Assembly (NCBI GenBank): GCA_032622095.1
Contig: CP136064.1
Coordinates: 183,690,209-183,754,208 of the forward strand
DNA from: Siphonodentalium dalli
Taxonomy: Eukaryota; Mollusca; Scaphopoda; Gadilida; Siphonodentaliidae
Reading direction: 5' to 3'
DNA: 64,000 nt
Positions 41,901 through 53,847 of the stretch are shown here, one piece after another. The translations under genes and the position numbers were made by a program. Within the stretch, counting starts at the first letter, position 1; each line of letters starts with the position of its first letter. The notes under the pieces are model-generated. The model did no database searches and had not been told where the DNA came from. It worked only from the letters and a program-made list of their open reading frames with translations.

Positions 41901-44900
41901 ATAGATCAACTTTTTATTCATTGTTAATAATTCTCCAATAATGAAATTTTGAGTGTTGAAACCATTATTATGTAAACTAACTGGTACAGCAATTTGTCAA
42001 CAAACATCGCTAATCATGCTGTAAGTTCAAATATTTTAGTCTGAATATGACTCAATACTTTGACCTTTTCCAATGTTTACCATCAAGTTTTTATTAAACA
42101 TCGGCATCTTATTGGACTTTTATCAGTAATTCCACTGTAACAGTAATGTTTACATAACAGTTGGAAAGTTTTTTAATACTGAAAAAAGTCAATTTATTTT
42201 TCATGTACTCGTTGATAGTTGTTTTACATACTTTTAGTTATTTTGCATGCAGCAACTTTGAAGGCCTTGATTCCCTTTTATAAGAAGTAAAACAGATTTC
42301 ATAAAACTATTATAATTAAATCCAGTTTATTGGAGGGAAATGTTCAGATAATAAGTTCAACAAGCGACCTATTTAGTAAAGAGAGGGTAAAATATTTTCT
42401 AAATTTATGTATGGTAGTTATTACATATTTGTAATTTTCTCTCAGGTATTTCTGGCCAGGATGGATTGCCAGGACCACCAGGTCTGTTTGGAGGAAAGGG
42501 AGAACCAGGGGAGAAGGGACAACGCGGACAAGGATTTCCAGGGGGACCAGGAGCATCGGGTCTGCCAGGTCTTGATGGTCTTATAGGAGGAAAGGGATCT
42601 CGAGGAGACAAGGGTTTGCCTGGATTACCCGGAAATTCAACAAAGGGCCAGGCTGGAACACCAGGAGAAATGGGAAGAAAGGGAGACCGAGGCTTCTCAG
42701 GTATTCCTGGTCGCGATGGAGGACGAGGATCTAAAGGTACTAAGGGCTTCGCCGGTGGAAGCTGCAGTGCTTGCGTACCTGGCGCGAAGGGAGAGAAGGG
42801 CGGAGCTGGTCTCGACGGATTCCCAGGGCAATCTGGTCTGAGGGGATTTGGAGGAGAGAAGGGATCTTTGGGAGACAGAGGAGAGGATGGACCACCTGGT
42901 TTACCAGGTCTTCCTGGAAATCCAGTATGTTATACCTTAAAAGGGACTTATGGTCTTGCTAGTGGATTCATGCAAGATAACATCAAGCCTGCAAATAGTT
43001 TGTCTGACATTTGTAGAATGAGGTCCCCAGAGGGCTAGCATCACCAAGTTCACCCCATGTGAACCTCATTCTACTTAGGCCTCAACTGCTGTGGGAGACC
43101 TAGGATCAGATTGAAGTTCCACAGTTGAAGTTGGTGATGTTCACCCATTAACCACCACGATTTTGCATTTTATCTTCTGCAAATTAGCGATTTAGAAACT
43201 GAAGAGAAGGGAAAAAGAAACTAAAACCAACGTTAATTTGAGACCAGGCCTAATCAGAATGAGGTCCCCTGAGGGTGAATTTGGTGATGCTCGCCCACTG
43301 TGCGGGATAGCATCACTAAATTCACCCTCTGTGGGTCCTCATTCTGCAAATGACAGACACACTATTTGCCAACTTGGATGACATAAATAAAGTCTGTAAA
43401 ACAATTATCTGACATGTTAAAATAGATCGACTATGTTGTAATTTCCTTATTAATTACTCTCGCACGTCGAAACCAATGTTATGTAAACATTACTGTTACA
43501 GTGGCATTATTGACCAAAGTCTGATAAGTGCAGTAAGATACCAAAGTTTAATAAAAATTTGACAGAACAAACTGAAAAAGCATTGAAAAATTTGACAGAA
43601 CAAACTGAAAAAGCATTGAAAAATATACTGAAAATCATATTTACACTAAAATATTTGAATGTACTAGATTATTACAATTATTGTTCACAAATCAATGTAA
43701 CAGTTTTGTTTACAATGGTTCCAACACGTGAAATGGAGAACTATCAATAATGAATATGAGAACAATTTTTCTTAATAGTGGTGATGTTTTTACAGACTTT
43801 TTAACTTTTTGCACATTTACCCATGGTGAGTGCCTTGGGTCCCTTTAACCCTTTACTAAATTGATTCTCCCATTCAGTTATAAAAGTATACATTGGAATG
43901 GACTAATATTCAATTGGAGGGGTGTTTAGGAAATAAACACCTCTATAAAAGTAAGTCCCCCCTCATATAATCAATTCCGAACATGGTAATTGCAGTACAT
44001 TGTGGGAGTCAGTTATCTCAACGATTTTCTAACCTTCTTCTGAATGTCGATTGATTGGACAATTTGCCGTTTAAAAAAATCATACTTTCAACTGACACTC
44101 AGCAGAATTGCATGTTGATCAGATAACTGGGTGATAAGTGTTCTTAAGTGTCCCCGGCCTTACTACTGCCTTGGATTTTCTTTATATTTTACCGTTTGCC
44201 ATTCTGTGGGAATTTTAGGGTATTATTTTGAACCACCCCCATATTTGGTCAACTGCCTTTATTCGAAAGGGTCCCTGCCCAGTATGACGGACCAAGCAAG
44301 GGTTATCACCATGGATGTGTTTGATGTAAATACCTCCGTAATGCTTGTCATTCGTAGAATGGGTTTTTCCACAGACTGCAATAAGAAAACTCTTTGTCAA
44401 TAAACTGGCTATGGGAAGACTCCAATTTTGAAGCGGTCTTTCGCATAGCCTGTTTCTTGAATGTGGCTGAGTTTTCTTGTCATATTCGGTGACATTATTC
44501 AAAATAATGCTCCTAAATTCCCACAGATTGATAACTGGTCAAGTTCAAGAAAATCCCCCACAGTAATAAGGCAGGTGACACTTAACAACCACTGATCACA
44601 CAGTGTTGATCACACAGTTAACACATCAAAGTTGAAAGTGTGAGTTTTGAAAATTGAAAATTTTCCAATTAAGCAACATTCAGAAGAAGGTTAGAAAATT
44701 GTTGGGATAATTGACTCCTATAAGGCCAACAAAAAAAAGTTTTTGGTTCTCAGGCCCTGCCGCATTGAATAAAAAGGGCCGCATTAGGCCTTTTTATTGC
44801 AATGCCTGATGTTATGACCAAAAACAAAAAATTTGAAGAATTTTATTTTTTTATTTTATCAACATGTCCATAGCAGATATGTGTTGAATATTAGTGTGCA

Positions 44901-47900
44901 TTGAGCTCTAACATGTAATGTGTTAAAAAGTGACTTGCAGGCTTACAACATGAAGTAGATGACTACAATTAAGAAAATGATTAGCTGATCCTCATGCTCT
45001 TCTTACAATTAGTCATTGTGAACAACTTACACTAATTGTAACTTTATACAATTGAAAGGCACAGGACTAAATTCAGGATCACATATTAGAATGGGGAGGC
45101 ATCAGTTTTTAGACAACAATAACAGTAGTTAATGTCAGGGGCATTATATATTGTTAGGTAATCCCAGTCATACACTGGTAGTACACTGTCATTTTTATTA
45201 AAGACTAAATGAGTTTATATGCATAACAGTTCCCTCTACCTTTCTAGTTATTACTAGACAGAGGAAGGTATCTTTGTCCATGCTTACTATGCGCAGAAAA
45301 AAATAAAAATAAAACCCTCCCTCCCTCATTGATTTGAAAAAAAAATTGCCCGAGAACCAAAACACTTTTTGTTGTTGGCCTAGCATAACTAATGTTATCC
45401 AATAAAATTCTCAATTATCATTCAACATGTTTTCAGGGCACAAGAGGTCTTTCTGGTGAAACTGGTCCAAGAGGAGGAAAAGGAGAACAGGCAATTGTTG
45501 AGCCAATCATGGGAGAGAGGGGTATGTATATATTTAATACAATGTAATGTGGTTAGAAGCCAAAAGCTTGTTAAATAAATATCCATAGGTGTTAAGTGGT
45601 GTTATATTCAAACCTTTATGACATATTGACTAGACCATTATGGCTCCCTCCCTCCAAACTTATATCATGGTTAGAATGGATAATTATTCAAAACTGACAA
45701 AACTGAGTTCACTGCGTTTCTCGTATTTAAATTTGCACAGTACTATTTTTCGCCCACCCATTGGTGCTCATAAGTTTATATCAAACAATAGGGAAGATAA
45801 GAGGGGTATCTTAGATATATATATATAATAAACAAATATATTAACATATGGGCAACCAATCAATCTCCATACCATCAATCATATGTACATGTAAAGCAAT
45901 AAATCACAGTTAGATCATTTGATGTTGAAATGCTTCTAGGAAATACACATATTTGAGAATGAAGGTGCAGGAAAGCACATCTCTGTATTCACAACCCTGG
46001 TTTGACATGGTATGACACCATATTCAAACAGTCTCTGTTAGTTATACATTTAAAATACACACAACCATGCAAGAGTTCATTTGTTCTTCTGAAGTCAGCA
46101 ACCTGTTTAGATAAGTGGTTGTGGTTTTACTTCTTTCGAGTTCAATTCAATGATGTCATAAATGTCCAAATACTGACCGAAAAAATAGTACTGCACAAAT
46201 TTTTAAGGTATATGAAGTCTATAAAATCAATCCTCCATGACATAACAAAATTTAAAAATAGATATATTTTTGGTTGTGTTGTGCAACAAACTCAACCTTT
46301 AAAGAATGATGTTGGATGTCTGTCCATCTGTCTGTCTGTCCATCCATCTGTCTAACCAAATTTGAACCATGGCCTCACTCATGAATCTCTTGGACGAGTT
46401 TGACAACCAGTACTGCCAAAATTTGTTTTTAGGAATTTTGCCTCTTGGATTATTTATTGAGTGCCTTACTTCACTACTTAGTAACTGTATATAAACGTAT
46501 ATAACTGTAACAAACGTAAACCGATTTCAACCAAATATGGTTCATGGGTTCTACTCAAGCACAAGATTTTGTTAAGCCATGACTCAACCGATGCATACCT
46601 GTTTTATAAAAAGTCTTTTTATGTCCTAGAAATAATAAGAGCAACCATAAATGAGTGTACGTACCAATAAGACTTTTTTTTTAATTTACAACACAGTATT
46701 TAAGTTTGATATTCCAGGCATGAGTGACATTTAATTCATGATGCCCGAAATATTAGAGATCAGTTTAGGTATGCTTGGCTGGAATCCTGGAAAATTTTCG
46801 AATTTTAATATATTGCTTCCAGGCCTGGGAAAGTTATCGAAAAAGGCACCTTTTTTCACCTCACTATTGAATGGTTTCGGAAAATTCTCCCTCAACTGCT
46901 GCTGGTCTGCAAAAAGTCATGGAATTACAAAATTATCCTTGAATTACTTTGAAGTTAGATTAGAAGCACATGCGTAAAATCCATATTCAATAACGATAAA
47001 TTTAACAAAATATGTTCATCTCATATTCATTTTTATGTCCCACCTTGCTAAGTCTGAAAAAGTCATGAAATTTCATTGCCTTGGGGTCATGGAAAGTTCC
47101 AGAAAATCTGCAAAACATGTTTAAAAAAATCATGGAATTTTCATCCCTGGATAGGTGTAAGAAATCTGGAGATTATCAAAAACCTTTCTTTGCTAAATGG
47201 ATTCTTCCACTCAATTATAAAAGTATACATTTGAATGGTCTACTATTCATCTGGAGATATTTTCAGGAAAAATAAGCAGACAACAGATAATACATGTGGA
47301 AACATTTCATAAGTGAATTACTCGTCAATGGACTTTAGTATAGAAGGGATTAACTGACTTTTTAACATTGTAGGAGATAAAGGTAACCAGGGATTGCCTG
47401 GTGTTGCTGGAGAAGAAGGTTTACCTGGATTACAGGGTCCAGCCGGACCTCAAGGTCCTCATGGTTTTCCTGGAGGACCAGGAACTGTGGTAAGTACTGT
47501 ATTTATTATACACCCTGTCTCATCATTATTCTGCCTACTAAAAAAGATGTCGAGTCTATACTGGAATCAGCTTGTCCATCCATCCATCACTCGGTAGAAA
47601 AAGTGTGTCTGAGCTTTTAATCCTGAAATTTGTAATAAATTTTTTTATATGCGTGTTTTTGAAAGAAAAAAAAACAGTTGTATTTTGTAATCAGTCTGTC
47701 GGGCCTCCATTCGTCCATTCTGTCTGTCCGTTAAAATTTCGGTTTCCAACCAATAACTCCGTTTGGATTATTTGGTCTGAACCAAAGTTGGTATCTGTTT
47801 CGCTGCTAAAAATACAGGCCAAGTTCAAATATGGGTTCCGTCCAATTATTTTTAAATGAGTTACAGCCATTTTGTCCCCCCCCCCCCCCCCCCCCCCCCG

Positions 47901-50900
47901 AAAAATTTGGGGGAACTATTGAAATCAGTGGTGTCCATCCATCATTCAATGCATATGTCCGGTTTCCAGATGATAACTTTAGTTTTAGTTATTTGATTAT
48001 CAAATTTCATATGTGGATTACCCACAATGAAATACAGGTTAATTTTGAATTTAGGTTTGAGTCCACCCATTTTTGCCAGAGTTATAGTCCTTGACGACAT
48101 TGCTGATTATTTTGGTTTCCAGGTGATAACATTAGTTTTAGTTAACTGATTGTTTTCAAATTTTTTATAGGGATTACTTATATGAAAATACATGTCAAGT
48201 TCGAATTTGGGTTCCATCCGCCTATTTTTACCGGAGTTATGGTCCTTGTAGACTTATTATTTGATGATTAATTTGGTTTCCAGGTGATCGCTTTATTTAT
48301 AGTTATCTGTTTGTTTTCAAATGTGGTATATGGATTATTCTTATGAAAATACAGATCAAGTTTGAATTTAGGTTCGGTCTGCCCATTTTTAGCTCAACTT
48401 ACTTTTGTAAGTTTGAGCTATTGCCATGGTTTGGCGTCCGTCGTCCGTGTGTGCGTGTGTCCGTCAACAATTTCCTTTGGCGCGGGCTACAGGTCGTACC
48501 TTTGGTCTGATCTTTATGAAATTTGTCATGAATGTTGACATTGACATGTAGATGGGAACGAGTCATTTTGGGGTCATTCGGCCAAAAAACATGGCCGCTG
48601 GCAGCCATCTTGGATTTCAAAATTCAATCCATTGGCGCGGGCTACAGGTCGTACTGTTCGTCTGATCATCATGAAATTTGTCATGGATGTTAATATTGAC
48701 ATGTAGATGGGAACGAGTCATTTTGGGGTCGTTCGGCCAAAAAACATGGCCGCCAGCAGCCATCTTCGATTTTACTCTTTGCATGACTAAATCCTTTGGC
48801 GCGGGCTACAGGTCGTAGCTTTGATCGGAAGATCATGAAATTTGTCATGGATGTTAACAATGACATGTAGATGGGAACGAGTCATTTTGGGGTCGTTCGG
48901 CTGAAAAACATGGCCGCCAGCAGCCATCTTGGATTTTACTCTTGGCATGACTAAATTCTTAGGCGCGGGCTACAGGTCGTACCTTGGTCTAATCTTTATG
49001 AAATTTTCTTGAATGTTGACATTGACATGTAGATGGGAGTGAGTCATTTTGGGGTCATTCGGCCAAAAAACATGGCCGCTGGTAGCCATCTTGGATTTCA
49101 AGTTTCAATCCATTGGCGCGGGCTACAGGTCGTACTGTTCGTCTGATCATCATGAAATGTGTCATGGATGTTAATAATGACATGTAGATGGGAACGAGTG
49201 ATTTTGGGGTCGTTCGGCCAAAAAACATGGCTGCCAGCAGCCATCTTGGATTTTACTCTTTGCATGACTAAATCCTTGGGCGCGGGCTACAGGTCGTTGC
49301 GTTGGTCGGAAGTTTATGAAATTTGTCATGGATGTTAACACTGACATGTAGATGGGAACGAGTGATTTTGGAGTCGTTCGGCCAAAAAACATGGCCGCCA
49401 GCAGCCATCTTGGATTTTACTCTTTGCATGACTAAATCCTTTTGCGCTGGCTACAGGTTGTACCTTGGTCTAATCTTTATGAAATTTGTCATGAATGTTG
49501 ACATTGACATGTAGATGGGAATGAGTCATTTTGTGGTCTTTCGGCCAAAATACATGGCCACTGGCAGCCATCTTGGATTTCAAGATTCAATCCATTGGCG
49601 CGGGCTACAGGTCGTACTGTTCGTCTGATCATCATGAAATTTGTCATGGATGTTAATAATGACATGTAGATGGGAACGAGTGATTTTGGGGACGTTCGGC
49701 CAAAAAACATGGCCGCCAGCAGCTATCTTGGATTTTACTCTTTGCATGACTAAATCCTTTGGTGCGGGCTACAGGTCGTAGCTTTGGTCAGATGGTCATG
49801 AAATTTGTCATGGATGATAACAATGACATGTAGATGGGAACGAGTCGTTTTGGGGTCATTCTGTTCAAAAACATGGCCGCCAGCAGCCATCTTTGATTTT
49901 ATTCTTTGCATGACTAAATCCTTTTGCGCTGGCTACAGGTTGTACCTTGGTCTAATCTTTATGAAATTTGTCATGAATGTTGACATTGACATGTAGATGG
50001 GAATGAGTCATTTTGTGGTCTTTCGGCCAAAATACATGGCCACTGGCAGCCATCTTGGATTTCAAGATTCAATCCATTGGCGCGGGCTACAGGTCGTACT
50101 GTTCGTCTGATCATCATGAAATTTGTCATGGATGTTAATAATGACATGTAGATGGGAACGAGTGATTTTGGGGACGTTCGGCCAAAAAACATGGCCGCCA
50201 GCAGCTATCTTGGATTTTACTCTTTGCATGACTAAATCCTTTGGTGCGGGCTACAGGTCGTAGCTTTGGTCAGATGGTCATGAAATTTGTCATGGATGAT
50301 AACAATGACATGTAGATGGGAACGAGTCGTTTTGGGGTCATTCTGTCCAAAAACATGGCCGCCAGCAGCCATCTTTGATTTTATTCTTTGCATGACTAAA
50401 TCCTTTCGCGCGGGCCATTTTGGATTTCAAAATTCAAACCATTGGCGCGGTCTACAGGTCGTACTGTTCGTCTGATCATCATGAAGTTTGTAGTTCGTAG
50501 CTTTGGTCAGATCTTCATAAAATTTGTCATGGATGTTAACAATGACACGTAGATGGGAACGAGTCCTTTTGGGGTCAATTGGCCAAAAAACATGTCCGCC
50601 AGCAGCCATCTTCTATTTTACTCTTTGCATCACTAAATCCTTTGGCGCAGGTTAGACATTTCAATTAGCACCTTTCCTATTCCTCCATTTACTGTCAACC
50701 ATTAAATTATTCCCCTACCTAAGTTGAGCTAGTGTCATTGACACTTTCATTAATGTAGTTATGGTCCTTGTCGACATATAATTTTTCTTTGCTAAATTAA
50801 TTTGACCCCTTCTTTACTAAACAAATTCTCATATTCAGTTATAAAAGTATACACGGGAATGGTCTATTATTAATTTGGAGGGTTGTGCAGGATACAAAAG

Positions 50901-53816
50901 CAGACGACAGACAGAAAAATAGATAATAATAGTGCAGAAGATTTCATATTCATTGGTGGGAAATGTTTAGATGATAAGTACAATAAACGTTTATTATCTA
51001 AACATTTCCTAAGCGAACTACAGTAATGCCCTAAATAATCGACTCCTTAACCACAGCAGAATTATGGGTAATTTTTTAGGATTTAGTCGGAAATATGGCT
51101 TGTTGCTATTCATCGGAAAGCTCTCAGTGAGAGCTTTCCGATGAATGGCAACAGGCCATATTTCCGACTACTTTCCGATGAATAGCAACAAGCCATATTT
51201 CCGACTAAATCCTGAAAAATTACCCATAATTCCTCTGTGGTTAAGGAGTCGATTATTTAGGGCATTACTGTATTTGTCTTATAGAAAGGGTTAACTGCTA
51301 TTGAATGTTGCACAGAATTCAATGGTAATAGGACATCACTACCTCAAAACTCTTTTCTTGCTACTGGTATAGTGGAAAAGTCTGGATGTTTGACGGCCAA
51401 ATTTAGAAGTTTATCTATCGAAACCTCTCATATAAATCCACATTGCCTAGTATTTAATAGTGTATATAGCAATTTTATGCTGATTTTGCTTTAGGGAGAG
51501 AAAGGTTTGTCAGGTATAAATGGTCGCCCAGGACTAGGAGGACTTCCAGGAATGGATGGTGAGAAGGGCGATCCTGGTATCGGTTTATCTGGTCTTCCAG
51601 GACCAATTGGATCACCCGGAGATGATGGTTTGCCAGGTGCTTATGGTCTGCCAGGATTGAAGGGAGATCCAGGTTAGATAATCATTTTAATATATATATC
51701 AATTTTTTATTATCGAATAACTGTGAACACACCGTTTTTGGAAGAAGAGCTTTAGGGAAGATTGTCTGGAGATGCTTATATTATAAGCAGATTGTCACTT
51801 ATATAATTTTTGACGAATATCTCTATTGATCATAATTATGTCTATTTAACACCGATACATTTGCAAATGGATAAAATCAGCCAAAAGCTATATTTGGATC
51901 AAAGTAGGCACAACATTGGAACACCAATATAAACAGACCTCGTATCACTCTCAACAGTGTAGGATTTGTTAAACATCCATGGTCTTATTTGACATAAAAT
52001 AATTTTATAAGCCAATTTTCCTCTTACCAGGCGACAGAAAATGGAAAAATACTTGCCATCACCGTCATTCATATCACACGGGCATGGCGAAAATACACAA
52101 AATCATCAATAAGCAAAACTTCAAAAGCAATCACAAGTGCTCATTATTGAGAATGTTCTATATTATCCAGTCTGTTTAAACATACTCAGATTCCAGTCTG
52201 GAATAAACTTCATACCTACATGTACATCAAATAGTGGGTCTGATGACCTTTCATATAGTTTTCAATTCCCAAGCCCAGGATCCATGTCACTATCAGTAGC
52301 ACCAAGATAAAGGAGTCAAATCAAAATGATTAACGAAGCACGATGAGACATAATTCGGGGGGAATACTGCAAGCCTTTTGAGAAATAAAAAGTTGGCAGG
52401 AATATGATAGACTCAGAATCCATATGAATCTGAGTTTATGTTTACAAAGACTGACTCAGAGTCATAATGCCATACTGAGTCTCATCATAGTATTGTTGAA
52501 ATGTAATTTCTCGGAGACATGCAGGCACATCATATTACGCTAATTGTTTCGATTGGACGCTTTATTCTTAGAGCTACTAATAATAGTGAGTTCAGATTGG
52601 TGCTACTGATGTGGAAACCATGGTTCAGGAAATTGAATGTCTACGACAGGTTATCATACCCACTATTTATATATGGTAGTTATATTATTATATAGCAGTT
52701 GTATTTATATATAGTAGACTGTAGTTAGTTGAGACTGAATATTATATATTGCTTTTGGGTTTCGGAAGCATGGATTCTCTTTATAAGATGCGATCATTGG
52801 AAATTTTGCTTGGATGTCAAAAATTCAAAACATCTTAAAACTTCCTCTTTTGAAAGTCGATATCTTAGCCATTAAACCTATTAATAGGCTCATGAGTCCA
52901 ATCTAATTATTTTCAGGTATAGAAAACATATAGATGGTGGTTGTATGGTGTCAAATCGAACATAGCATTTTTAATAAATCTTGTTGTAAATTACAGCGGC
53001 CTGAATCCATTATTAATATTTGGAAACACCTTCCGTCTTTTACAGGACAAATTCCACCTGAAATGCTTAAAGATCTTAAGGGACAGAAAGGAGATCCAGG
53101 ATTGAAGGGTATCATGGGTGACCCAGGTTCAAGTGGAGGACCAGGTCGTAAGGGAGATCCAGGTGAGGTTATCATTATATCACCAAACATAATCAACCCA
53201 GCCCAGTTTCATATAGACCCAAAATAATAGCAGATATTTAAGAAATAACGCTTGTTTCGATTGGGAATATGCAGTTAATAGGTTGAAGACAAATTTGTGT
53301 GTAGCGTTTGTCTTCAAACTTTTTTTATTATAACTCAAAAACTTAATCGAAACAAGCGATATCTCTTATAATTTAATACCAGTATTGGTCGAAAAAATAT
53401 GTAGTTGTTATACATCTGGTTTTTAGCTCACCTGAGACAAAGTCTCCGGTGGAGCTATAGTCATCACTTCTCTTCCGTCTATCGTCCGTCCGTCAACAAT
53501 TCTTTGAACACCTTCTCCTCTGGAACCATAGCACCGAATGGGTTCATATTTGGTGTGGATGTCCCCTAGATGACTCTCATTCAGATTTGTTCAAATGAGG
53601 TCACTGGGTCAAATAGTTGCGAAGCCAGGGCCATAAATCTTTCCATCCATAGTAATTCTTTTAAACATCTTCTCAAATACCATCAGGCCAAATGGGTTCA
53701 TATTTGGTATGAAGGATCCTTGGGTGACTGGGGTTCAGATTTGTTCAAATGAGGTAACTGGGTCAAATGTGGGTGGGGCCAGGGACATTTTTGTTTTATT
53801 TAACTCCATGGTCAAT

Positions 53817-53847
<31 letters not shown>

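Noticed and set aside
42405-42611. Minus-strand proline-rich open frame over exon 13
   Set aside because: It is the antisense shadow of the Gly-X-Y coding strand; the + strand has splice sites and continuous frame.
44131-44502. Overlapping 90- and 95-codon frames on both strands
   Set aside because: They lie within the fold of a palindromic element and have no recognisable motif.
46738-46977. Extra collagen exon near TTCCAGGCATG and TTCCAGGCCTGGG
   Set aside because: No Gly-X-Y periodicity in any frame and stop codons intervene.
47831-48094. Proline-run frame (poly-C tract) as a proline-rich protein
   Set aside because: The prolines come from a C homopolymer inside a repeat.
49489-50192. 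Two identical 73-codon frames 482 bp apart as a duplicated gene
   Set aside because: They arise from the tandem repeat unit; identity reflects recent repeat amplification.
52021-52060. Possible small exon after CTCTTACCAG
   Set aside because: The following sequence GCGACAGAAAATGG lacks Gly periodicity and exons 16 and 17 already join in frame.
52951-53196. Minus-strand Pro/Gly-rich frame over exon 17
   Set aside because: It is antisense to a + strand collagen exon with proper AG/GT borders.
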